64,000 bases of DNA from Archivesica marissinica (lineage: Eukaryota; Mollusca; Bivalvia; Venerida; Vesicomyidae). Location: the NCBI GenBank assembly GCA_014843695.1, contig CM026401.1, positions 53,467,320-53,531,319 on the forward strand, in the 5' to 3' direction. The notes under the pieces are model-generated. The model made no database searches. It was not told the DNA's origin and was given only the letters and a program-made list of their open reading frames with translations. Position numbers and translations under genes: made by a program. Below, in pieces: positions 9,928-19,870 of this stretch (its first letter is position 1; every line of letters starts with the position of its first letter).

Positions 9928-10300
9928 CAATTAGAGCGCAGTGGTAGAGCGTTCGCTTCAGGTGCGAAAAGCCCGGAGTTCGAGCCTCCGCTGGAGCCGT
10001 TACGATTATACCATTGGGCAAGCAAGGCATTTAAATTCCACATTGCCTCTTCTCTCTCCCTCATGGCGATGGATTACATCATGAATGAGGTCTCGAGAGC
10101 TTTTGCTTCGGGTGTGAGAGGCCCGGACTTTACACCCAACTATAGCCCTTACGATCGAGTCCTGGGGGAAGTCACTTAAATTACAAACTGTTTCTTCTCT
10201 CTCCCTCATGACGAAGGCTTTCATCAGGAATGAGGTCTCGAGAGTGATTATAATAAGGTATAAGAATTTGTTTCACAATCGACCTAAGATAAAAATTTAA
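9928..10300 (+). mobile_element. Two adjacent SINE family A copies
   Basis: These are the duplicates of 5815-6250. The junction between them is shortened (tcgagagcttttgcttcggg), so the end of the first copy is lost. Confidence 0.75.
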
Positions 10301-10309
10301 TGTTGTTCT

Positions 10310-10745
10310 CGAATAGTTGGCGACTCTCCGGTAGTGGAAACTCCAGGATGCCCCTTAGAGGCGTAGCTCAGGTACGAATGGGTACCCGATTAGAACCACA
10401 CGCCTATGCTGGTTGTACACGTCGGGTGGCGTATTAATGCATGCGGTGTTACTTGTCGGTCATAACGACACTCTCAACACACATCTCTGATATGCTTTAC
10501 ACGAGCGCGTTGTCAGGAACTAAACTGTATAATATAAAAGTGTTTGTTATATTTAAAGGACCAGCCATTTCTGACTTATGAGACAACATTTTTATGCTTG
10601 TATGTCAGGCGCCAGTCTGGTAATCGGTAACCATTATTTAACTAGCTGGTCATATCAGAACTAACCCCTGACGAGATTGTTCGTCGAACCTTCGACCTCC
10701 CGCTCCGTAGGCGGATGTCTTAACCACTAGGCCATAGAGACGGAA
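10310..10745 (-). mobile_element. SINE family D-like, copy of 6285-6750
   Basis: Same body (cgactctccggtagtgg) and same right-hand tRNA-like head as unit 1, with scattered substitutions. Confidence 0.55.
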
Positions 10746-10871
10746 TATTTACTGTATATTTAGTTTTTGAATGATCCATTAATTAGTATCAACTACTCGG
10801 AACCAAAAATACATGTATACATAAAGTAACACAGAAAATATATGCTCTGTGCCAGGATGGAAACCACGTCC

Positions 10872-10877
10872 CTGGAG

Positions 10878-10914
<37 letters not shown>

Positions 10915-11487
10915 GACTTTATTTGACGAGAGTACTCATTTAACAAAAGTTAATCTACCACGAGGCCCTCAACATATATACAATCAAATGCAATCAAAAT
11001 ATAGCACTATAAGTGAGAACTGCACATTGGAATAATATAGCAATGTAAAAGCTGAAAAATAGAGAAACTATAAATATAAAAAAATGGAATATGATTATAT
11101 ATGGAGGTGGCTAGCAGAGTAGAAAATGGGAATGAGACAATTAATGATACTAGATCTATCTAACAATGTGCAGATTTGACTTGTAGTGGTATCTTCAAAA
11201 TATGTATGAAATCAACTTAAAGACAGCAATTGTCCGATTCTAATATATATAGCAATGGCAATACACGTTTATAATAACAGTAGAAGTACGCGATTAGTTT
11301 GAATTGTTATAGTTCCACCTTAAGTAGAGAATTTTGAACTGTTGGATAGTTGGAGCATTTTGAACTGAGTGAGGCAATGAATTCCAAATAGATGATCCTG
11401 AAAATTCAAATGTATTACGAAGTAATTCACAATTTGGTCTTGGTGTGTATACTTGATATTCTGAGGTTGATCTAAGAATTCTAGGAT
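10872..11487 (-). mobile_element. CR1/L2-like LINE 3' end, interrupted
   Basis: Copy of 6878-7490 with a longer (taa)n tail. It stops at ctaggatgt, where a 4.5-kb insertion begins; the remainder resumes at 16019. Confidence 0.75.
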
Positions 11488-12120
11488 GTGCCCCAGGGTT
11501 TTGGTTTGGTTCGGAAAGAAATATTGACGCTCTGAATAAAATGTGATTTAATAAATAAATTTGGATTGTGAAATGTTGGATTTAGTCGCAGAATAGTTTG
11601 GAAATGTGAGATACACATTATGGTACGTTCACTTTGTGTTCCAGTGTTATAAAAGAACTATAATAGACATTTTCAAATTGAACAAAGGATATGTTTTCTA
11701 TCGATGGAGGCGGCCATGTTTTTGCATTAGGATAACATATATTTCGATAATAATACCAATTGTTATAACTCTATTGTACTGTGAAAAGTAACAATGCATA
11801 TATAAAATATAGCCGAAAGGTAATACCAGTTAACAAAGGAAATGTTCCTTGGCTGTAAACAAAAACTACGGAAGCTCAAACAGGACATAACTGTGAGATC
11901 CACAAAGAGAACGTCCACTCTGTAACAGTTACGAAAATCTACGGAAGACGAAAGTGAACATAATATATTACAAGTACCAAAATGCAAACTGAACATAGTG
12001 ACAAGATCGAGACCAATGATTCAACGGGGAAGACAGATAAAAGGAAACGCAGCGAGCAATCAATGATGAGAGACACATGAAACTCAATCTAATAACAAAA
12101 CAAAGAAGAAAAATAAAAAG

Positions 12121-13059
12121 ATGGCAAAACCAGAACCCTCAATCGACGAGTATTTCATTAACGTGAACGAAGATAAAAGCACAAAAGCTGAAATGAAAGA
12201 TATTAAGCAACAACTCAAAGAAGTAAACTCTAAACTAACAAGCGTCATAAATAAAGTTGATAAATAAGACAGAAAATTTGAAGATGCTGTAATGAAAAAC
12301 GATGGCTCTTTAAGGGCACTTTTACGAGATATGATGACAGAAATGAAGACAGAACTGCTCAATTCCGTAGTAAACCGTATAGAAATGCTCGAAAGTAAAA
12401 TTTACGACAGGGATTCGAAAACAGAAACACTAACCAACGATGTGAAACGCTTAGAGAAAATAGTTGAAAATCAAAATAACGCGAATGAAACACTTAGAAA
12501 AACAATTGAAGAAAATACGGCAAGTATGGTGAAATACCAGAACGACTCAGAACAATACAGCAGGTCCAATAACATACGAATACACGGACTCGTTAGTAAT
12601 ACAGCATATGAAACAACAGACGAAACTACAGACAATGTGATTAAAATGTTACATGGTACAATGAACATCAACCTGCGCAGGGAAGACATCGACGTCGCGC
12701 ACCGCATGAAAACATTCAACCATGGACGTCAAGAGACAATAGTAAAGCTACAATCGAGGTTAACAAAAGACAGAATATTAAGAAATCGGAAACAGCTTAA
12801 AGGAACGGAAATATTTATAAATGAAGACCTTACCCAATTAAACCAGCAAGTGCTAATGTATGTGAAGCGGAAAATGCCTGATGAAGTTAATAGTGTATTT
12901 TCCAGAAATGGGGTAATAAAATACGTCACAAAGACAGATCAGGTAAAGACTGTACTGTATAAAGACTACCGGCACTGGCTAGAGCTACCGTGGCCAACTC
13001 GAGGACCACCCGCTCCTCCGACGCGCAATACTACCAGGATGAATACTTCAAGAAGTTAA
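12121..13059 (+). pseudogene. LINE ORF1 (L1-type RNA-binding protein) with one nonsense codon
   Basis: ORF1 proteins of L1/Tx1-type LINEs coat the element RNA. The frame opens at ATG 12121 (MAKPEPSIDEYF) and would be 312 codons, but TAA at 12265-12267 (codon 49) interrupts it. The remaining open frame from 12292 is 255 residues. The N-terminal half is a strongly charged coiled coil (about residues 60-140 of the full frame). The motif SEQYSRSNNIRIHGL marks the start of the RRM-like domain of this protein class, followed by DIDVAHRM. The C-terminus is Pro/Arg/Thr-rich. The single stop implies fairly recent activity. Confidence 0.8.
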
Positions 13060-14095
13060 TAACCTAAGTTACTAGTGGTTATTAATGTGTACTATAAGAA
13101 CACAGTATAAGCTGCTTGTGGTGTAACATTGTGTATGCTAATATCATATGTTTTATCAATACATAAATAATACAATCATGTGATAATGTAACAAGTACTA
13201 TAAAACCGCAGTCGAAAATGCGAGCTGTGTATATAGAAAATTATGTATGCTAAGAACATGTTTTGTCATCACATATATACATACATAAATACAACCATGT
13301 GATACTGCAACAACTGCAGGCACATTTGATCATACCCTCGCTAACTTTCGTCTTTTTCGCCTTCAGCGAGGACTAACAAATTTATATAATTTAGTTCAAG
13401 TACATAATGCTAAACCCATAGATATCCCTCCCTCTTGGAAGGGGAAGGTATTACATTGGGCGAATATGCATATATGACGCATGCATTTGTATACAAATTA
13501 ATAGGGTCCCCATTGTTGAACCTATTTAGTTATTAGACTAATGCTATTCTACATTTCCCATGATCTCGTTCATATAAATGGACGGCGGTACATTTTCCTG
13601 TAGCATAATTGTATGTGTAAATACTATCTTGTGTAGCAGAGTCCACCGTCTTCCAATAAATACCTGTGCCATAGTTCGTGAGGTAATTAGCATGTATACT
13701 ACAAAGGTATTTATAACACGAAACAGTAAGCAATTTCGACAACTATTGCATGATGTTACAAATGAAAGCTCAATGCGGTTACCGCCCCTGTATTACTTGC
13801 ATTACTTGCATACTTATACATTCTGGTAAATTGAGATTGTACCTTGATCAACACGTATTTCAAATTATCGACATATGTTTCAATGTTGTCTATATGTATA
13901 TTATGTAATCAATATATCGTGTCATTCAATATAAAGACCACGTTCACAACAAAGCCATACTGTAAACATAGTTTATACTCTTTAACTGCATACAAAATGT
14001 ACGAAGATACAAATACTAAATGTATTGATTGTATGCAACAGCTTGTCATAACACTCATTCTAGATAGCTGTCTAAAGTTCTGAGAATAGTCATTT
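13060..14095. other. Central part of LINE, coding part missing
   Basis: Between ORF1 and the RT remnant there is ~1 kb of AT-rich sequence where an endonuclease and the first RT motifs should be. I find no endonuclease-like motif. A loose repetition of tatgctaa ... catgtgata occurs at about 13135-13310. It is either replaced or deleted sequence, or a nested unknown element. Confidence 0.5.
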
Positions 14096-15854
14096 ACTAT
14101 ATACCTGTCGAAATTCTGTCAAGATCAATAAATAATAATCAAGATATTAAAGGGTTGGTTCTTGGCGATAATGAAATAAAACAAACATTATTTGCTGACG
14201 ATGCAAGCTTCACATTAGATGGATCTGAAAAATCGTTCACCGAACTAATAAAAAACTTAACAATATCTGGTCTAAAACTAAATAAGTCAAAATGTTCTGT
14301 CCTCAAACTAGGAACAACGAAATTTAATATAAGCAATTGGTACAATAATAATATGTATAAATGGCCAATCGATCAAGCTACAACGCTTGGAATAATATTT
14401 GCAAATAAAACATCAATGCTACTTCCATTAAATTTGACTCCCAAAATTAAATCATTACAGCACTGCTTAAATAACTGGAAAAAAATGGAATCTAACTCTA
14501 ATTGGTAAGATAACAGTCTTAAATACGTTTGCCTTCCCAAAGCTGGTATATCCATTAACAGTGCTCGAAACACCAGCAGAGGAAATAATTACAGAAATAA
14601 ATAACATAATGTACGACTTTCTTTGGGATGGAAAACCGGATAAAATATCGAGGAAAACTATCATACAAACATACGAAAATTTCGGACTTAAAATGATTAA
14701 TATACATGCATTCATAAATTCCTTGAAATGTTCATGGCTTAAACGACTAAAAGGTAAACAAAGCCACTTAAATCTAGCATACAACGCTGAACTAGAGAAG
14801 TATGGAGGAGATTTGATATTTAAGAGTAATATTAACACAATAGATGCTAGTAAAATCACAAATCGCTACCATTTTTTAAATGATATAATAGTTGCATGGA
14901 GCAAAATTAACTATACTACAACAAGTATTAATATATCTAATACCATTTTATGGCACAATTCACAATTTAAAAAGGCAAACAGTAATCCATTTTTCTACAA
15001 GGAATGGTTTAATAAAGGAATTATGTTCACACATCATATATATGATTATAGAATAAAAGACTTACACGTTTGATAACATTATAGTTTTATACAATATAGA
15101 CAATAGAGATTTTATGAAATACTACACATTAATAGGAAACATAAAAAATGAATGGAAAATAAGGCTGAAGACAGATGTAGCAGACAATAACATACCAAGC
15201 TATCTAATTAACAAAATATTATTATTAAAAAATATTAATAAAATATTATATAATAAACAAATTGAAGCAATGAGGTTAACACAATTGAAACACATTATTG
15301 AATGGGAAAACGAATTAGACAAACAAGATATAGAATGGAAACAAATATTTTCAATACCATATAGATGTACAATAAGTACAAAACTTAGGGCATTCCAATA
15401 TAAATATCTCATGCGAATTGTGCCGAATAACTCTGTTTTATTCAAATGTAAACTAAAACCATCTAATCTCTGCGAGTTTTGTCTGATGTCAATCGACTCA
15501 AATAAACATATGTTTTGGGAATGTAATATGGTGCAACCATTTTGGTCTGAAATAAATAAACTTCTACATTCTAGAAGATTGGAATTGTTATCAAATCTAT
15601 CCTATGAAAATATATCATTCTGCAATGCAAATACTGCAAATTCTAGTAAATCAAAACCTGTCATAAACTTCATAATTCTATTAGCAAAATACTTTATTTT
15701 CAAGTGTAAATGTAATTCAGAAATACCATCAAGTAGCATGTTTAATCTATATCTGAATCAAACTATAAAACTCGAAGAAACCATTGCAACAATTAAAGAT
15801 AAAATGGAAATGTATGACAATAAATGGAAATACTTTTTCCAGTCAGTAATATGA
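14096..15854 (+). pseudogene. LINE ORF2, C-terminal half of reverse transcriptase, frameshifted
   Basis: Three frames in series. About 14096-14508 contains the RT catalytic motif LFADDAS, then SGLKLNKSKCSVLKLG. 14509-15073 contains the thumb-type sequence FAFPKLVYPLTVLETP and IMYDFLWDGKPDKI. 15114-15854 contains a C-terminal zinc-knuckle-like CEFCLMSIDSNKHMFWEC (C-x2-C-x8-H-x4-C). A frameshift near 14505 and stops near 15073 break it. Motif order and the C-terminal Cys/His cluster fit Tx1/L1-type LINEs. With the N-terminal RT and endonuclease missing it cannot be active. Confidence 0.85.
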
Positions 15855-16244
15855 CAAGTCAATTATTACGTGTTACCCATTTATTAGCATAAAAACCGTC
15901 AAATATAAACACATTCATAAGGGTATGGATATATATAATACAGTGTCAATTATACACCATATATTCCCCTCATTGTCATATTGAAATCTAAAAATACTTA
16001 AATGAACACAGAATATACTGTTTTATACATTTGTATAGCCTTTGATATTCGGCACAGTTTAACTCTACCGGCCTACCATACGTATGGGTTATTTCAGCTC
16101 GTGAAATACTCGATATGATTGTCCCTAATAACTGTAATCTTCCCATTATAATATAATATATTGCTATTTGAATAGATGAATATTGTTTGGCAGGTGGTAG
16201 CAAGCTCCATTCACGACTCCTACTGTTTGGCTGTATTTTGGCAG

Positions 16245-16545
16245 AGGGATCTGTAGTCCAGTGGTAACACGCTGGGCTGGTAATCCAGGGATCGCAGGTT
16301 CGATCCCCCGTCTGACCCTAATAAAATTAACAGTCTTTCAGATGGGACTTTAAACCGAGGTCTGGTGTCGGTGCTTTACACTGTACACGTAAAAGAACCA
16401 GAGTAGACTCTGGAATGGGTCTGTGTCTGTATCAATGCACTATCCTCCACAAATCTAAAATGACTAATCTCTTCAGGAGGAGTCGCTCATATAGGCAACC
16501 GGTAGCGACGATAAATAAACGTAAAACACAAATGTATTTTGGCGC
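16245..16545 (+). mobile_element. SINE family E, copy of 7736-8035
   Basis: Same tRNA-Thr-like head and body, with one fewer C after gttcgatcc and scattered substitutions. Confidence 0.8.
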
Positions 16546-16794
16546 CCAACGAGTGACTTTTTAAGAATATAAATATCTTGATTTGCTAATTTAACACATG
16601 TATAGTATGCTTAATATAGTGTGTATATAACTCCAGATCATTTGATTCATCCATCATTCCTTCTTTGTGATTCTTCCATAAACCATGGGAGTTCGAGTTT
16701 AATACTATAAGTTGTAATTATTTGTTGCGAGGTTTTCACTACTAGTGTATTATTCATCATATGAAAATATCATACAAGATAATTGTCAGTTTTA

Positions 16795-17152
16795 TCATCA
16801 TCATTACCCTTCTCATCATCATCATCATCATCACCATCACCATCATCATTACCCTTCTCATCATCATCATCATCATTACCCTTCTCATCAGCATCATCAT
16901 CATCATCATTACCCTTCTCATCATCATAATCATCATCATTACCCTTCTCATCATCATCTTTACTCTTCTCATTATCATCATCATCATCATCATTACCATT
17001 CTCATCATCATCATCATTACCCTTCTCATTATCATCATCATCATCATCATTACCCTTCTCAACATCATCATCATCATTACCACTCTCATCATCATCATCA
17101 TCATCATTACTCTTCCCATCATCATCATCATCATCATCATCATATTATCTGT
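16795..17152. repeat. Interrupted (CAT)n microsatellite, paralog of 8285-8690
   Basis: Same repeat type and flanks. The internal interruptions differ, so the tract has changed since the 4.1-kb duplication. Confidence 0.95.
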
Positions 17153-17352
17153 AGTGTATTAATACATGTACGTATTCTGTAACGGTTTCCATTACCTGTA
17201 TCTGTATAGTATATTATTATAGGCGAAAAGTAACCATATTTATAGTTATATGACACACTTCATAGAGCAGTTAGATTCATGATGCAGGTGCAGGTATTGT
17301 TTCTTCTTCTGTTATGCGGTAAAATAAGATTAATAAACACAACTTAAATAAC

Positions 17353-17570
17353 ACTTGTGTTTTACGTTTATTTACCGGTTGCCCATATGAGCGACGCCTC
17401 CTGAAGAGATTAGTTATTTTAGATTTTGGAGGATAGTGCAATGATACAGACAGAGACCCATTCCAGAGTGGTTCTTTTACGTGCACGGTGTAAAGCAAGA
17501 TACCTTGGTTTAAAGTCCCATCTGAAAGACTGTTCTTATTAATAAGGTCAGACGGGGGATTGATAACACT
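17353..17570 (-). mobile_element. SINE family E, inverted, copy of 8893-9110
   Basis: Near-identical to the unit-1 copy. It forms the second inverted SINE-E pair around a CAT tract. Confidence 0.8.
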
Positions 17571-18070
17571 TAAAACAGTGTTGTTTGTATATCATATCAC
17601 ATTTTCGCTCAAAGTCAAGCTCCAACAGTTTTGTCGTTTGATTTTCTAATACATGTATGTTTGTAGTGCTAACGCCACGAAATATATTTGGATTTTCGGT
17701 TATCCCTTGTGTTTTTTTTGAATGTATTGGACCGAGGTCCACTTTCTCATGCACTCTATCAGAATGTTTACACCGTTACTATAAAAAAAAACTACCTGGT
17801 AATAGTTTCTCTGAACTTTCTCTATATGCTGTCGCCTGTCAACTATGTACACATTTAAACGTCAACTAATTATGCCGTATTACGTGCTCCGTCATGCCCA
17901 GAATGCAGATTTCAAAAGTTTCATGCGGCATGCCTCAGAACCCCTTTAACGGCCTCGGTCCATTTGGGACGTCAAAGTCCTTCTTGACCTCGAAACGCCC
18001 CCATAAAAAGCTGGCTACGGGCCTGTGTTGCATCCTGTAACACGAAGCACATACACATGGAAACTATGGA
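17571..18070. other. Noncoding, no gene recognised
   Basis: Copy of 9111-9640. Short open frames differ from those in unit 1 through single-base indels, which argues against a gene. Confidence 0.5.
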
Positions 18071-18074
18071 TATT

Positions 18075-18555
18075 GCTCGTTAATTGGTTTGTTCTTTGGG
18101 GTCTACAGTCACACCAACAGCCTGTGTCATATAGCTTACATTTTATTTATTGTACAACGACTGCGAAGCAAGTTTTAACAACTTATATTGATCACTCTCG
18201 TTGGCGCGGATGAAAGCGTAACGGTGGTCATTCGTGTGGGAGGAAACCGGAGTACCCAGAGGAAATCCACCTGTCCGATCTGGCGATCAACGTACCATCT
18301 CACATACTTCCCGGTCCGAGGATCGAACCCGGTTTGCATTGGTGTGAAACCTATGTCATATGGCGATTCTCCAGCGGTTACTTGAAGAAGATCACGGGTG
18401 CATGTCCGAGCAATAGTTGTGCAGGCACATGCCGTCACCCATGTAGAACCACCAATATGCCACAACCTGGATAGCTTCCTCACATGAAACCCCGATGGGT
18501 TTCCAACCTTCATCGGTGAGGGGCAAGTGATTTTGCCTTGACCACTCGAACACCG
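18075..18555 (-). mobile_element. SINE family D split by SINE-C
   Basis: The tail (ggtttgttctttggggtcta on the plus strand) lies at 18085-18120 and the body and head at 18350-18555. SINE-C sits between them, flanked by cctgtgtcatat (18121-18132) and cctatgtcatat (18350-18361), a 12-bp target-site duplication. The tRNA-like head end (ccactcgaacaccgag) runs directly into the 33-bp array. Confidence 0.85.
18133..18349 (-). mobile_element. SINE family C nested in SINE family D
   Basis: Complete family C on the minus strand between the 12-bp direct repeats described for the host SINE. The paralog at 39735-39975 has the same nesting. Confidence 0.85.
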
Positions 18556-18682
18556 AGATGCACTTTTATGAAGTTAGAGCAAACACCGAGATGCACTTTT
18601 ATGAAGTTAGAGCAAACACCGAGATGCACTTTTATGAAGTTAGAGCAAACACCGAGATGCACTTTTATGAAGTTAGAGCAAA
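18551..18682. repeat. 33-bp minisatellite, 4 units
   Basis: Units start caccgagatgcacttttatg. The first seven bases are the end of the SINE-D tRNA-like head, so the array grew across the SINE 5' boundary. The paralog at 40168-40770 has about 18 units. Frames stay open (11 residues per unit) on both strands; not taken as coding. Confidence 0.95.
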
Positions 18683-18943
18683 CAACGTAGACGAACTATC
18701 ACGTGTTGGTACATTTCTGGATTGGTCAACACAAATTATTTTCCGTTGGGGGCGAGTATTAATTGTTGGCCCGATGTTTTTTCTCTTCTATTTTATCAGG
18801 GGTATGGTTGTAATATATTATCTATCTGATTACATACATTATTTGCCGGTAATATTACTATTTTTAGACAAAATTACCCATTTTGATAAATGAACTGGTC
18901 CAAATGTAATTTTCTTATTAATTGATTGGTCTAAGAATAGCAT
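18683..18943. other. Unique spacer
   Basis: About 260 bp shared with 40771-41024. The open frame of the 33-bp array runs on to a stop near 18890, but it has no known motif. Confidence 0.5.
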
Positions 18944-19550
18944 GGGTCAGTCCATGTCAGTTACTTGGTGTGGAATGGGTACACCAGTCCATGTCAGTTA
19001 CTTGGTGTTGAATGGGTACACCGGTCCATGTCAGTTACTTGGTGTGGAATGGGTACACCGGTCCATGTCAGTTACTTGGTGTTGAATGGGTACACCAGTC
19101 CATGTCAGTTACTTGGTGTTGAATGGGTACACCAGTCCATGTCAGTTACTTGGTGTGGAATGGGTACACCAGTCCATGTCAGTTACTTGGTGTGGAATGG
19201 GTACACCAGTCCATGTCAGTTACTTGATGTTGAATGGGTACACCAGTCCATGTCAGTTACTTAGTGTTGAATGGGTACACCAGTCCATGTCAGTTACTTG
19301 GTGTTGAATGGGTACACCAGTCCATGTCAGTTACTTGGTGTGGAATGGGTGCACCAGTCCATGTCAGTTACTTGGTGTAGAATGGGTACACCAGTCCATG
19401 TCAGTTACTGGGTGTTGAATGGGTGCACCAGTCCATGTCAATTACTTGGTGTTGAATGGGTTATGGGACAAGAAGTGAAACCAGTTTGTGTCTTGTCGAT
19501 AATTGGTCACAATAGCAGGTATAATGGTTCTCGAATATAACATAGATTAA
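18944..19550. repeat. 37-bp minisatellite (~14 units) with ~90-bp tail
   Basis: Units contain gaatgggtacaccagtccat and gtcagttacttggtg. After the last unit comes a unique tail (ggttatgggacaagaagtg to ctcgaatataacatag). The same array plus tail occurs at 41025-41370 (7 units) and, at an unrelated position, at 27394-27645 (4-5 units). Confidence 0.95.
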
Positions 19551-19599
19551 AAATAATAAGTAAACGATCGTTATTTTGATGTTATATAATCCTAAAGCT

Positions 19600-19705
19600 A
19601 AATACAATCACAACTAAGATATACAATCACAACTAAGATATACAATCACAACTAAGATATAAAATCACCACTAAGATATAAAATCACATCTAAGTTATAA
19701 AATCA
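19600..19705. repeat. 19-bp tandem repeat, 5-6 units
   Basis: Units read aatcacaactaagatatac with substitutions. The paralog at 41427-41492 has about 3 units. Confidence 0.9.
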
Positions 19706-19870
19706 CGACTAAGATATAACGTGGACAATGATACAACATGATACAACGATGCTTGGTAGCAAGGTAATTGGCGACATAGCATCATAGTCGGGCACGGTCG
19801 ACTATATATGGACGTTCGTTCTGGTCCGCTAGACTAGGACGCCTGCTGGGCAACCAAACCGACTATGCAA

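Larger units (their letters stand above)
11488..16018 (+). mobile_element. Degenerate Tx1/L1-like LINE insertion
   Basis: About 4.5 kb with no counterpart in unit 1 or in the second segmental copy. Order: ~630-bp 5' leader, ORF1 with one stop, ~1 kb with no recognisable endonuclease or N-terminal RT, then the C-terminal half of RT in three broken frames and a short 3' UTR. No poly(A) or clear target-site duplication is visible. Confidence 0.85.
9898..18349. other. 4.1-kb tandem duplication, unit 2, split by a LINE
   Basis: It repeats 5778-9897 in order and orientation. The match breaks at 11487 and resumes at 16019, with about 45 bp of the unit-1 sequence lost. The unit again ends in SINE-C. 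Confidence 0.9.

Noticed and set aside
17548..17754. 68-codon minus-strand frame
   Set aside because: The sister unit at about 9100-9310 has indels that destroy it, and no domain is recognisable.
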